A DNA stretch of 64,000 bases from Actinoplanes utahensis. GTDB lineage: Bacteria; Actinomycetota; Actinomycetes; Mycobacteriales; Micromonosporaceae. The notes under the pieces were generated by a model. It was not told where the DNA came from, made no database searches, and worked only from the letters and a program-made list of their open reading frames with translations. Of this stretch, positions 51,301 to 59,592 are shown piece by piece (within the stretch, counting starts at the first letter, position 1; each line of letters begins with the position of its first letter). The stretch lies in NCBI RefSeq assembly GCF_016862455.1, contig NZ_BOMZ01000018.1, forward strand, positions 1 through 64,000. Reading direction: 5' to 3'. Both the position numbers and the translations under genes were made by a program.

Positions 51301-52647
51301 GACTGGACCACTGCGCTCCGCAAGATCGGCAAGGGCACCGGGCGGGGCGCCGCGGCCTGGCAGGCGCACGCCCAGCGGGCGATGGAGTCGGCGGTCACCG
51401 CCGTGCCGGTGTGGGTCATGTCGGTGGACCGGGCGATCGAGCAGTTCGCCGGGGGCGCGACGTTCGACGTGGTGATCGTCGACGAGGCGTCGCAGGCGGA
51501 TCTGTTCGCGCTGCCGGTGCTCTCGCTCGCCGAACGGGCCGTGGTGGTCGGCGACGACCAGCAGATCGGCCCGCAACTCGGGTTCGTCGGCTCGGTGGAC
51601 GGCCTGATCCGGCGGCATCTGACCGGGGTGCCGTCGGCCGAGCACTTCGATCCGGAGTCGTCGCTGTACGACCACGCGGTTCGCCGTTCCCCGGAGCGGA
51701 TCCTGCTGACCGAGCATTTCCGCTGTGTGCCGCAGATCATCGAGTTCTCGTCGCGGCACTACTACGACGGCCGGATCCGGCCGTTGCGGGCGGACCGGCC
51801 GGCCCTGCCGCCGATCCAGACCGTGCACTGCCCGGACGGGGTGCGCCAGCCGCTGGCCGGGTACGGCGACGTGAACCTGGAGGAGGCCGCGGCGCTCGTC
51901 GAGCGGATCACCAAGATCGTGGCGGATCCGCGGTACGACGCCCGGACCCTCGGCGTGATCAGCCTGCTCAGCAGCAGCGGGCAGGCGGCCTGGCTGCTGG
52001 AGCAGATCCGCGAGGCGATCGGGGAGGACGAGATCCAGGCGCGGCGGCTGCGGGTCGGCGACGCCTACACGTTCCAGGGCGACGAGCGGGACGTGGTGCT
52101 GGTCTCGATGGTGGTGTCGGAGCGGGATCCGCGGATCGCGGCGTTCACCAAGCGGGACTACCACCGGCGGATCAACGTGGCGGCGTCGCGGGCCCGGGAC
52201 CAGCTCTGGATCTTCCACTCGGTGCGGCCGGGCGCGCTGCCGGCCGACGACGCGCGGGGGCGGCTGCTGGCGTACGCCATCGATCTGCCCGGGGAGGCCG
52301 CCGCGGCCGACACCGGCGCGCCGTGCGAGACCGACTTCGAGCGTGCGGTGTTGAAGGCGCTGGTGGGCCGGGGGTACCGGCCGATCCCGCAGTTCCGGAT
52401 CGGCGGCTACCGGATCGATTTCGTGCTGAACGCGCCGGACGGCAGGCGCCTGGCGATCGAGTGTGACGGCGACGCCTATCAGGGGCCGGAGCAGTGGGAG
52501 AGCGACGTACGCCGGCAGGCGGTGCTGGAACGGGTCGGCAACTGTGTCTTCGTGCGGATCCGGGGCAGCGTCTTCGCGCGGGAACCGGAGGTGGCGATGC
52601 GGCCGGTCTGGCAGCGCATCGATGAGCTGCAGATCAGCCCGGCCTGA
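48301..52647 (+). CDS. Large SF1 helicase with C-terminal Vsr/MTES_1575-type nuclease
   Basis: A 1448-residue predicted anti-phage effector. Walker A is VQGPPGTGKTHT at about 402, Walker B VIVDEASQADLF at 1060, motif III VVGDDQQIGPQ near 1085, and later motifs (RRLRVGDAYTFQGDERDVVLVS, NVAASRARDQLWIF) are intact. A long helical insert lies between motifs I and II (about 450-1040). The C-terminal 110 residues form a DUF559/MTES_1575 nuclease (FERAVLKALVGRGY, YRIDFVL, LAIECDGDAYQG, RRQAVLERVGNCVFVRIRGS). The order helicase-Vsr recalls the DUF4011-helicase-Vsr-DUF3320 (Hhe) defence protein. Residues 98-140 are low-complexity KGEAAA repeats with A-tracts. The ATG 48301 start is favoured over an open frame beginning at 48178. 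Confidence 0.85.
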   Translation: MAEQRESPTTIRDRAVAVADYLLAVRAQMDRPARTVPSDAQWLHALPRHADCQAGPAADGASWLRVGRPEMPGPVAVPAGLRRRLRGEVTASEEPAAEKSQVTAAEKGEAAAGKGEAAAEKGEAAAGKGEAAAGKGAASAPGEEAGDAEFDAWREEVWRPWSELTAATEQTRELHRRLFDRMHQLDMAAATTELVWGHGLLETVVDGNRVRYPLVATPVLIEYDADRALISVSPAGPSRLQIEALTGLDERYLAQLTSLTGPGGTLEIDLWNDADRRELFERALTRLGFDRTVITGAAAKPDAEARGAEAYIRDVGVLFARPKQRHLRGFLENMRDRLTEGSPGGVGALAAVVAHEPSRLRMPDDRPETWERVGERLLMPLPTNEAQESIARRLAHHRNVAVQGPPGTGKTHTIRNLICHLMANGKRVLVVAQKEEPLRVLRDGLPEEVQPLCLAVLGRTTDQLVQLQLAARELSDRAATLDRVAEERRVDRLTRNLEEAERELAAAMAGLRLIAESEAQTYQIGGVALLPAEVGAWLRERAAAHGGIPDPVAGPPPLTIEEFTTLLKLAVRLTSEDRAAAMRPLPEISDLPDAAAAAASRETAAEAEARLSRLTDQGVDLAAVRAERRPGMSELLTELRDAVAWVRRREGTWTDRLGRLLDDPHWRTLWNDQVVATETLFAELATLTREVSGHRITVPEHILAEPKLLLTRLAEVRQRFEAGKSLSRLLQSGLYRLADEVRVDGEPLRTTADVDLAVKAVKRSQARSRLGESWFEWVERLAIPEPPGGRGDPEIWAGALLAEATQSLDFDLNRWPPLARRITALMPQHELAVDAAALAAAAEALDAATEMFALDKAEAVERAVTERVAAWPELAEAWRTLDDWDERIAEVRRLVLLQPDVLRFDAAYHRLAVAAPEWAALIANGEHPVVSGQACLEAWEWRRAQTWFDGVVGDVDPAVLARRVERARDRIRRLTGELVVASAWLEVSRALDDRRRAALADWTTALRKIGKGTGRGAAAWQAHAQRAMESAVTAVPVWVMSVDRAIEQFAGGATFDVVIVDEASQADLFALPVLSLAERAVVVGDDQQIGPQLGFVGSVDGLIRRHLTGVPSAEHFDPESSLYDHAVRRSPERILLTEHFRCVPQIIEFSSRHYYDGRIRPLRADRPALPPIQTVHCPDGVRQPLAGYGDVNLEEAAALVERITKIVADPRYDARTLGVISLLSSSGQAAWLLEQIREAIGEDEIQARRLRVGDAYTFQGDERDVVLVSMVVSERDPRIAAFTKRDYHRRINVAASRARDQLWIFHSVRPGALPADDARGRLLAYAIDLPGEAAAADTGAPCETDFERAVLKALVGRGYRPIPQFRIGGYRIDFVLNAPDGRRLAIECDGDAYQGPEQWESDVRRQAVLERVGNCVFVRIRGSVFAREPEVAMRPVWQRIDELQISPA
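48588..48715 (+). repeat. In-frame 21-bp-type repeats with A-tracts in the helicase gene
   Basis: The sequence encodes repeated AAEKGEAAAGKGE units in the linker before the helicase core. It includes A6 at 48593-48598 and A5 at 48617-48621 and 48659-48663, rare in this GC-rich genome. Confidence 0.7.
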
Positions 52648-52869
52648 GAGTCACGCAGCGCGCATCGGTGAACGCGGTGGGTGCATGTGGGCGGCGGGGA
52701 GCGGGTAGGGGACTGCGGAAGGTTCCGTAACAGACACTCGTAGTGACAGTCTGTCATGGAAGGGGTCGGGGTTTTCGGCGGAAATGTAAGGGAACGAGGT
52801 CATCCATTCGGTTGTTTCATTACTCTGGATGGGCGATAATTCCCTGCTCCCGGCCTTGCCCGGCGGATA

Positions 52870-52885
52870 CGTCAAAACTTTGACG
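52870..52885. promoter_or_regulatory. Perfect palindrome upstream of the PAS/EAL gene
   Basis: CGTCAAA-AC-TTTGACG (7-2-7) lies about 100 bases before ATG 52989, in an AT-richer stretch, suggesting an operator. The rest of 52648-52988 contains no gene. Confidence 0.5.
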
Positions 52886-52988
52886 CCTACGTCCACTGTT
52901 ACCACGGCCTGGTGACAGGTCGTAATAGGTGAGGGGTCTTGGTGGCGTCGACGGGAGCGGCCGTGCGCACGGGGGGAGGTGGCGGGGG

Positions 52989-54662
52989 ATGACGGTGCCC
53001 GACGAACGGGAACGCTGGACGCCGGCGCCGCCGCAGAGCCTTCCCGAACCCCGGCAGCCCGCCGACGACCGGGCCGCGTGGTTCACGTACACCGCCGCCG
53101 GCGATCAGATCGTCTGGTCCGCCGCGATGTCGGCGATGGTCGGCCGCGAAGCCGAGGAGAAGGGCAAGACCCGCCAGATCCTCTCCCGGCACGTGCACCG
53201 CGACGACCACGCCAAGGCGCTGGGCGCCATCACCGAGGCCTGGACCAGCCGGCGCACCGTGCACACCACGGTCCGGCTGATGCGTGCCGACGGCGGCTGG
53301 TTCGACATCGACTGCACCCTGGAGCCGATGGACGGCCCGGACGGCGCGGTGTGCGGGATCCGCGGCACGGTCCGCGACGTCTCGGCCCGCGAGCGGGCCC
53401 GCCGCGAGTCGGCCCGGCTCACCCGGCGCGGCGAGACCGTGCAGGCCTCCCTGATCGAGCCGGACCCGGCGACCGGTCTGCTGACCCGCGCGCGGTTCGC
53501 CGACGAGATCGACCGGGCGTTGCGCGGCGCGGGCGGCGCGCTCCTGGTGGTCCGGGTTCAGGCCGGAGACACCGCCGAGGGGGTACGCCCGGAGCGTAAC
53601 GCCGATCTCCTGCACCACACCGCCCACCTGATCGAGGAGAGCGCCCGCCCGGAGCACCTGATCGGCCGGGTCGGCCCGAACGAGATCGCCGTCCTGCTCG
53701 CCCGGACCACCTGGCGCGCCGCCCGCGAGCAGGCCCGTGCCCTCGTCACCGTGCTGAGCGGGCACGTCCGGGTGTGGGGCGGCCTGGTCCGGTTCGAGCG
53801 CGACGCCGAGGCCGGCAGCCACGGCCTGCTGATCGACGCCGAGCAGGCCTGGCGGCAGTCCCGGGAGGCGGACCGCCCGATGACCCTGGTCGCGCATCCG
53901 GTGCCGGTCCGGGACCGGCAGGGCTCCTACCGCAGCCGGGTCGCCGACGCGCTCGGCACCGACCGGTTCACCCTCTACGCGCAGCCGATCCTGGAGTTGC
54001 AGACCAACCGGGTGACCCGGCACGAGCTGTTGCTGCGGGTGCTCGACGAGACCGACGGGCCGCAGTCGCCGATCCAGGTGCTGGACACCGCCGAACGCCT
54101 CGACGCGATCTTCGACATCGACCTCTGGGTGGTGGAGCGGGCCATGCGGCTCGCCGCCGAACAACCCGGCCTCTGCCTGCAGGTCAACCTCTCCGGCCGG
54201 TCGGTCGGCGACCCGCGGCTGACCAACGAGGTGGAGAAGCTGCTGGACCGCTACCGGGTGGATCCGGCGCAGCTCACCTTCGAGATCACCGAGACGGCGC
54301 TGATCGGCAACCTGAGCGAGGCGCGGCGATTCGCCGACCGGGTCCGTGACCTCGGCTGCGGCCTGGCGCTGGACGACTTCGGCTCCGGCTACGCGTCCTT
54401 CCGCTACCTGCGGCTCTTCCCGATCGACCTCGTCAAGATCGACGGGGAGTACGTGGTGGACCTCGTCGACAACCCGCAGGACCAGGTGCTGGTGCGGGCG
54501 CTGGTGCAGGTCTGCCAGGCGTACGGGATACACACCGTCGCCGAGTTCGTGCAGGACGAGCCCACTCTGCGGATGCTGCGCGAGCTGGGCGTCGACTACG
54601 TGCAGGGCTATCTCATCGGCCGTCCGTCGCCTGTCGTCCCGGGCCGGTTGCGAAAGGCCTGA
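52989..54662 (+). CDS. PAS/degenerate-GGDEF/EAL protein
   Basis: A 557-residue cytoplasmic protein. Residues 30-145 form a PAS domain (AAWFTYTAAGDQIVWSAAM, RLMRADGGWFDIDCTLEPM). Residues 155-300 are a GGDEF-like domain with VGPNEIAVLL where GGDEF is expected, so the cyclase is dead. Residues 310-545 are an EAL domain with degenerate signature (RHELLLRV for EAL), but ITFEIT-type EITETALI, LDDFGSGYASF and DLVKIDG remain. It may bind or weakly hydrolyse cyclic di-GMP. ATG 52989 has GGAGG nine to ten bases upstream. Confidence 0.86.
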   Translation: MTVPDERERWTPAPPQSLPEPRQPADDRAAWFTYTAAGDQIVWSAAMSAMVGREAEEKGKTRQILSRHVHRDDHAKALGAITEAWTSRRTVHTTVRLMRADGGWFDIDCTLEPMDGPDGAVCGIRGTVRDVSARERARRESARLTRRGETVQASLIEPDPATGLLTRARFADEIDRALRGAGGALLVVRVQAGDTAEGVRPERNADLLHHTAHLIEESARPEHLIGRVGPNEIAVLLARTTWRAAREQARALVTVLSGHVRVWGGLVRFERDAEAGSHGLLIDAEQAWRQSREADRPMTLVAHPVPVRDRQGSYRSRVADALGTDRFTLYAQPILELQTNRVTRHELLLRVLDETDGPQSPIQVLDTAERLDAIFDIDLWVVERAMRLAAEQPGLCLQVNLSGRSVGDPRLTNEVEKLLDRYRVDPAQLTFEITETALIGNLSEARRFADRVRDLGCGLALDDFGSGYASFRYLRLFPIDLVKIDGEYVVDLVDNPQDQVLVRALVQVCQAYGIHTVAEFVQDEPTLRMLRELGVDYVQGYLIGRPSPVVPGRLRKA

Positions 54663-54682
54663 CCTGGGTACGGTCCAAAGCC

Positions 54683-55072
54683 ATGGAGCACTTCACGATT
54701 GCCACTGTCGCTGAGCAGAGCCCCGACTTCCGCCGTGTGCTCTGGACCGGGAAGCACACCCAGCTCGTCATCATGACCGTCCCGCCGGGTGGCGAGATCG
54801 GTGAGGAGGTCCACGAGGTGGACCAGATCCTCACCTTCGTCAGCGGGATCGGCAAGGCGGTCGTCTCCGGGCAGACCCGCAAGGTCGTGCAGGGCGACCT
54901 GGTGGTCGTGCCGGCCGGCCGCAAGCACAACTTCATCAACGAGGGACCCAACCCGCTGGTCCTCTACACCGTTTACGGCCCGCCGGAGCACGCCGACGGC
55001 GCCGTGCACAAGACGAAGGAAGAAGCCGACGCTCTCGAGGAGGCGGGCAAGGACGAGCCGCCCGCTCAGTGA
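54683..55072 (+). CDS. Cupin-domain protein
   Basis: A 129-residue single cupin. Metal-binding residues are in GGEIGEEVHEVDQILTFVSG (E-x-H and E) and GDLVVVPAGRKHNFINEG. The C terminus is Lys/Glu-rich. It may be an isomerase, dioxygenase or sensor; the substrate is unknown. It starts 20 bases after the EAL gene and ends just before a strong terminator, so it could be co-transcribed with it. Confidence 0.85.
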   Translation: MEHFTIATVAEQSPDFRRVLWTGKHTQLVIMTVPPGGEIGEEVHEVDQILTFVSGIGKAVVSGQTRKVVQGDLVVVPAGRKHNFINEGPNPLVLYTVYGPPEHADGAVHKTKEEADALEEAGKDEPPAQ

Positions 55073-55087
55073 GCGAGTCACCCAGGT

Positions 55088-55141
55088 ACACGACGCCGGA
55101 ACCGGCCGAGGCCCCCCAGCCAGCCGGTTCCGGCGTCGTGT
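55088..55141 (+). terminator. Strong terminator after the cupin gene
   Basis: A perfect 19-bp inverted repeat (ACACGACGCCGGAACCGGC and complement) with a 16-base loop. Confidence 0.85.
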
Positions 55142-55280
55142 CGGGGTTGAGGTCCTGGGACAGCCTACCCGGCGAAGTTCACGGAAGTCGATCGAATCGA
55201 GCACCTATCCGTGATGCCGTGCGGGGGATCTCGGCCGTCCGGTCCTCACCACGGTCATGGATCGCCACTAACCTGCCAGC

Positions 55281-55793
55281 ATGGACGAGCCGCGCTGGTT
55301 GACCGATGAGCAACAGCACATCTGGCGGCAGGTGGTCGAGGTGCTCGTCCGGGTCCCGGCCGCGCTCGAGGCGCAACTGCAGCGCGACTCCGGTCTCACC
55401 CACATGGGATACCTGGTGCTGATGTCCCTCTCCGAGCGCCCGGACCGCCGCCTGGCCATGAGCAAGCTGGCGAAACGTGCCTGCGCGTCGCTGTCCCGGC
55501 TCTCCCACGTGGTGGCCCGGCTGGAGGAGAAGGGCTGGGTGCGGCGGGAGCGCGACGCCGCCGACGGGCGGGTCCAGATCGCCGTGCTCACCGACGAGGG
55601 CTGGGCCAAGGTGGTGGAGTCGGCGCCCGGCCACGCCGAGGCCGTTCAGCAGCTGATCTTCGACCGGCTGACCCGCGCGCAGGCCCGGCAACTCGCGAAA
55701 GTCGCCGAAGCCCTCCTGGATTCACCGGTGGAGGTGGCAGGGTTGTCCGCACTGGACCGGTCGTCTTCGTCGAGGAGAGGTGTGCGCGGATGA
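55281..55793 (+). CDS. MarR-family regulator
   Basis: A 170-residue MarR winged-helix regulator: [54 protein letters not shown], followed by the dimerisation helices. It overlaps the mscR start as ATGA, so it probably controls its own operon with the dehydrogenase. Confidence 0.9.
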   Translation: MDEPRWLTDEQQHIWRQVVEVLVRVPAALEAQLQRDSGLTHMGYLVLMSLSERPDRRLAMSKLAKRACASLSRLSHVVARLEEKGWVRRERDAADGRVQIAVLTDEGWAKVVESAPGHAEAVQQLIFDRLTRAQARQLAKVAEALLDSPVEVAGLSALDRSSSSRRGVRG

Positions 55794-56875
55794 GTCAGCG
55801 GGTGCGGGGCGTGATCGCCCGGGAGAAGGGCAAGCCGGTCGAGGTGGCCACCATCGTGGTGCCCGACCCGGGGCCGGGCGAGGCGGTCGTCAAGGTGCAG
55901 GCCTGCGGGGTCTGCCACACCGACCTGCACTATCGCGAGGGCGGGATCAACGACGACTTCCCGTTCCTGCTCGGCCACGAGGCGGCCGGCGTGGTCGAGG
56001 CGGTCGGCGACGGCGTCACGGACGTGGCGCCCGGCGACTTCGTGGTGCTCAACTGGCGGGCGGTCTGCGGCAACTGCCGGGCCTGCCTGCGTGGAAAGCC
56101 GTGGTACTGCTTCGCCACCCACAACGCCACCCAGAGGATGACCCTGGAGGACGGCACCGAGCTGTCCCCGGCCCTGGGCGTCGGCGCGTTCGTGGAGAAG
56201 ACGCTGGTGCACGCCGGCCAGTGCACGAAGGTCGACCCGTCGGCCCGGGCCGCCGCGGTCGGCCTGCTCGGCTGCGGTGTGATGGCCGGGATCGGCGCCG
56301 CGATCAACACCGGCGGGGTGACCCGCGGCGACTCGGTCGCGGTGATCGGCTGCGGCGGGGTCGGCGACGGCGCGGTGGCCGGGGCTGCCCTGGCCGGCGC
56401 CACCACGATCATCGCGATCGACACCGACGACCGGAAACTGGAGTGGGCACGCGGGTTCGGGGCGACCCACACGGTCAACGCCCGCGAGCACGACGTGGTG
56501 GAGAAGGTGCGTGAGCTGACCGGCGGGCACGGGGCCGACGTGGTGGTCGAGGCGGTCGGTCGCCCGGAGACGTACAAACAGGCCTTCTACGCCCGTGACC
56601 TGGCGGGGACCGTGGTGCTGGTCGGTGTGCCCACGCCGGAGACGACCGTCGAGCTGCCGCTGCTCGACGTGTTCGGCCGGGGCGGGGCGCTGAAATCCAG
56701 CTGGTACGGCGACTGCCTGCCGACCCGGGACTTTCCGATGCTCACCGAGTTGTACCGGCAGGGCCGGCTCGACCTGGACGCGTTCGTCACCGAGGAGATC
56801 GCGCTCGACCAGGTGGAGAACGCGTTCGCCAAGATGCACACCGGCGACGTGCTGCGCTCGGTGGTGATCTTCTAG
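55790..56875 (+). CDS. mscR: S-(hydroxymethyl)mycothiol dehydrogenase
   Basis: A 361-residue class III zinc alcohol dehydrogenase that oxidises the mycothiol-formaldehyde adduct (formaldehyde detoxification) or reduces S-nitrosomycothiol. Catalytic zinc residues are in [10 protein letters not shown] and GHEAAG. Structural zinc cysteines are in [15 protein letters not shown] and the NAD site is [19 protein letters not shown]. The closest family assignment is from the overall pattern, including [14 protein letters not shown]. It is translationally coupled to a MarR regulator. Mycothiol dependence restricts it to actinobacteria. The hydrolase that often accompanies mscR is not next to it. Confidence 0.9.
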   Translation: MSQRVRGVIAREKGKPVEVATIVVPDPGPGEAVVKVQACGVCHTDLHYREGGINDDFPFLLGHEAAGVVEAVGDGVTDVAPGDFVVLNWRAVCGNCRACLRGKPWYCFATHNATQRMTLEDGTELSPALGVGAFVEKTLVHAGQCTKVDPSARAAAVGLLGCGVMAGIGAAINTGGVTRGDSVAVIGCGGVGDGAVAGAALAGATTIIAIDTDDRKLEWARGFGATHTVNAREHDVVEKVRELTGGHGADVVVEAVGRPETYKQAFYARDLAGTVVLVGVPTPETTVELPLLDVFGRGGALKSSWYGDCLPTRDFPMLTELYRQGRLDLDAFVTEEIALDQVENAFAKMHTGDVLRSVVIF

Positions 56876-56899
56876 CTGCTCCCGCCGCGGCGCGGGATC

Positions 56900-58036
56900 T
56901 CAGGGCGGTGGGATCCGCATCCACAGCCGGCTCGCGCGGCCCGGCAGGTACGGGGAGTCCAGGCGCTTGGCGACGATGCCCGGCAGGCCCTGCGCGCGGG
57001 CGGTCTCCCGGGCGAACTCGCCGCCGCCGGAGAAGAACGGCGGGGTCTGCCAGTTCGGGCCGGCCAGCGACAGGCTCTCCAGCAGCTCCCGGCGCTCGGC
57101 GTAACGAACCAGTTCGACCGTGCTGTGGCCCTCCAGCCACAGCAGGTCGTACAGCATCAGATGAGCCGGGGTGCGGTCCGCCGCCCGCCGGGCCGCCGCG
57201 GGGTCCTTCGGCGCGGTGCGCCGGGCCAGCAGGCCCGGATCCGGGCGGGGCCCATCGAAAGTGACGATCTCACCGTCCAGCACGGCCTCGGCCGGCGCCA
57301 GCGCCGCGCCCAACGCGCGGATCTCCGGGTACCACGAGGTCACATCGGCGCCGGCACCGTCGGTGAGACGCACTCTTCCCCCCGAGATGTACGCGAGGAC
57401 GCGGCGGCCGCCCCAGTCCATCTCGTAACCCCAGTCCCGGTCGTCCAGCGGCAGCCCGGCGGCCCGGGTCGCCAGCATCGGCCGTACCGCCTCGGGCATC
57501 GGCTCCCAGCCCGGCTCGGCCGGATCCATCCGCCGGACCCGCCACTCCCGGTCGTCGATCCGGAAGAAGACGTAACGCCCCTTGGTGCGCTCACCGTGGA
57601 AGGTGACACCGATCTCGTCGTCGCGCCACTTGTCGGCCTCGTACGTGCCCCGGTCGAAGATCGTCATCAGGCCGCCGCCGTACTCGCCGGCCGGGATCTC
57701 CCCGGCGAAGTCCAGGTACTCCAGCGGATGGTCCTCGGTGGGCCGGGCCAGGGCGTTGCGGGCCGGCTCCCGGGGCAGCCCGCGCGGTACGGCGAAGGAG
57801 ACCAGCACGCCGTCGCGTTCCAGGCGGACGTCCCAGTGCAGGCTGCGTGCGTGGTGCTGCTGGACGACGAAGCGCGGATCCTTCGTACTCTGCCGCCCCG
57901 GCTCGCTCTGCCGCTCCGCCTCACTTCGCCGCTCCGCCTCACTTCGCCGCTCCGGTGATCGGCGGGGCGCGGGGATCGGCTCGGGGGTGCGCCGGGCGTC
58001 CCGCCTTCTCCGGTACTCGTCGAGACGGTCGCTCAT
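56900..58036 (-). CDS. LigD-like 3'-phosphoesterase with altered ligase domain
   Basis: A 378-residue protein. Residues 50-165 form a LigD phosphoesterase-like domain (FVVQQHHARSLHWDVRLERDG, HPLEYLDFAGEIPAGEYGGG, FHGERTKGRYVFFRID). From 185 an ATP-ligase-like nucleotidyltransferase domain follows, with VRPMLAT and DGEIV and GIVAKRLDSPYLPG. In motif I the expected E-x-K-x-D-G reads YEMDWGGRR, so the lysine is Asp207, and the sequence ends before an OB domain. Ligation should be impossible. The N-terminal 50 residues are Arg/Glu-rich repeats. Function may be end processing or nucleic-acid binding only. ATG 58036 is the first sensible start. Confidence 0.82.
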   Translation of the reverse strand: MSDRLDEYRRRRDARRTPEPIPAPRRSPERRSEAERRSEAERQSEPGRQSTKDPRFVVQQHHARSLHWDVRLERDGVLVSFAVPRGLPREPARNALARPTEDHPLEYLDFAGEIPAGEYGGGLMTIFDRGTYEADKWRDDEIGVTFHGERTKGRYVFFRIDDREWRVRRMDPAEPGWEPMPEAVRPMLATRAAGLPLDDRDWGYEMDWGGRRVLAYISGGRVRLTDGAGADVTSWYPEIRALGAALAPAEAVLDGEIVTFDGPRPDPGLLARRTAPKDPAAARRAADRTPAHLMLYDLLWLEGHSTVELVRYAERRELLESLSLAGPNWQTPPFFSGGGEFARETARAQGLPGIVAKRLDSPYLPGRASRLWMRIPPP

Positions 58037-58115
58037 GACGCGATTGTCTGCCCGCGAACTACCGGCGTGTAACTCGGCGCCGGAAAGTGTCATACCCCGG
58101 TGGTTGAGTGTCCAC

Positions 58116-58259
58116 ATGGAAACCTTGTCGCCCCGCACCCGGCACCGCTTCTACCGGCGCCGGCGTGCCGTCGCCCTGGCCCGCGCCGGCCGTGCGTTCG
58201 CGGCGGCGATGGCGATCCCGCCGCCGGAGCACGACGCCCCGGTTCCCGCTAACGGATGA
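58116..58259 (+). CDS. Possible small basic protein
   Basis: A 47-residue frame starting METLSPRTRHRFYRRRRAVAL, strongly basic at the N terminus and hydrophobic in the middle. No good ribosome binding site and no family. Listed because codon use and length look gene-like, but uncertain. Confidence 0.3.
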   Translation: METLSPRTRHRFYRRRRAVALARAGRAFAAAMAIPPPEHDAPVPANG

Positions 58260-58341
58260 TCGCGGGTGTTCCCCCACATTGGTTGCTGGGGGTAATGTCG
58301 TCACTCCGACGCGTATCAATCGACAAGAAAGCGTTGGTGTC

Positions 58342-59448
58342 ATGAGCTTGCGCATCCTCGTGGTGGGCGCCGGCATCGCCGGCTTGGCCGCGGCCCGGGG
58401 GCTGCGAGTCGCCGGTTTCCGGCCCGAGGTGGTGGAGGCTCTGCCCGCCACCATGCTGCCCAGCGCGGGCATCTATCTCCCCGGCAACGCCACCCGGGCG
58501 CTGCGGCAGCTCGGCCTCGACGTCCCGCTGCGCCCGCTGGGCGACCTGATCTTCCGGCAGGTGTTCCTCGACACCCGCGGCGGCAAGCTGTTCGAGATGG
58601 ACGTCGCGGGCCTGTGGTCCGGTGTCGGCGAGTCCCGGGTGCTGTCCCGGGCCGATCTGCAGCAGGTGCTGCTCACCGGTGTCGGCGGCGGGGTGCGCTT
58701 CGACACCGAGGTGCGTGACGTCCAGATCGTCGACGGCGCCGCCAAGGTCGAGTTCTCCACCGGCGGCATCGCTGAGTTCGACCTGGTCGTCGCCGCCGAC
58801 GGCCGGCGCTCCACGATCCGCGACAAGGTCGGGCTCGGCGGACCGGCCGTGCCGACCGGGCAGATCGTCTACCGCGCGGTGGTCAGCGGCGGTCCGCCGG
58901 TCACCGACTGGACGGCGGTGCTCGGCCGCCGCTCGCAGTTCGTGGCGATGCCGATGGGCGGACGCCGGCTGTATTGCCATGCCGACGAGACCGCGCCCGA
59001 CGCCCCGAACCCGGCGGATCCGGTCGAGCGTCTGCGCGAGTTGTTCGGATCGTTCGGCGGCCCGGTCCCGGCGATCCTCGACAAGATCGAGAAGGTTCAG
59101 GTGGCCCGCACCGACGAGGTCGTGCTGCCGTCCTGGTCCACCGGGCCGGTCGTGCTGGTCGGCGACGCCGCGCACGCCACCGCACCGACCCTGGCCCAGG
59201 GCGCCGCGATGTCCTTCGAGGACGGCTGGGTCCTCGGGCAGGAGCTGCGGGACGCCGCCGGGGACATCCCGGGCGCGCTGCGGGCGTGGGAGGAGCGGCG
59301 CCGGCCGCGCTGCGCCGAGGTGCGCGAGCGGACCCGGGAGCGGGACCGCACCCGCGACGTGCCACCGGCTCTGCGTGACCCGATGCTGCGGCGCCGTGGG
59401 GTCAGCATCTTCACCGATCACTATCGGGCGCTGGTGTCCCCGGTCTGA
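58342..59448 (+). CDS. FAD-dependent monooxygenase
   Basis: A 368-residue flavoprotein hydroxylase of the PHBH-like group. Rossmann GxGxxG is VVGAGIAGLAAARGL (near 7-21), the DG fingerprint is LVVAADGRRSTIRDKVG, and the GD motif is VVLVGDAAHATAPTLAQGAAMSFEDGWVLGQEL. It lacks a membrane segment. The substrate is not predictable. The next gene downstream is ctaD, with separate control. Confidence 0.88.
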   Translation: MSLRILVVGAGIAGLAAARGLRVAGFRPEVVEALPATMLPSAGIYLPGNATRALRQLGLDVPLRPLGDLIFRQVFLDTRGGKLFEMDVAGLWSGVGESRVLSRADLQQVLLTGVGGGVRFDTEVRDVQIVDGAAKVEFSTGGIAEFDLVVAADGRRSTIRDKVGLGGPAVPTGQIVYRAVVSGGPPVTDWTAVLGRRSQFVAMPMGGRRLYCHADETAPDAPNPADPVERLRELFGSFGGPVPAILDKIEKVQVARTDEVVLPSWSTGPVVLVGDAAHATAPTLAQGAAMSFEDGWVLGQELRDAAGDIPGALRAWEERRRPRCAEVRERTRERDRTRDVPPALRDPMLRRRGVSIFTDHYRALVSPV

Positions 59449-59592
59449 CTCGTCCTGACCCGACGGGTGATCTGGTGTGCTCTTTGGTCACCCCGCGACG
59501 GCTGAAAGTACGCGGGGGACTATTCTGCCACCCAGGTACGCCCGATCTTCGGGATATCCCGAGAGGGACGAACGAGACAACGGAGGCAATTC

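Noticed and set aside
48277..52218. Minus-strand frame of 1313 codons opposite the giant helicase
   Set aside because: The helicase frame has all conserved motifs; this one is compositional shadow.
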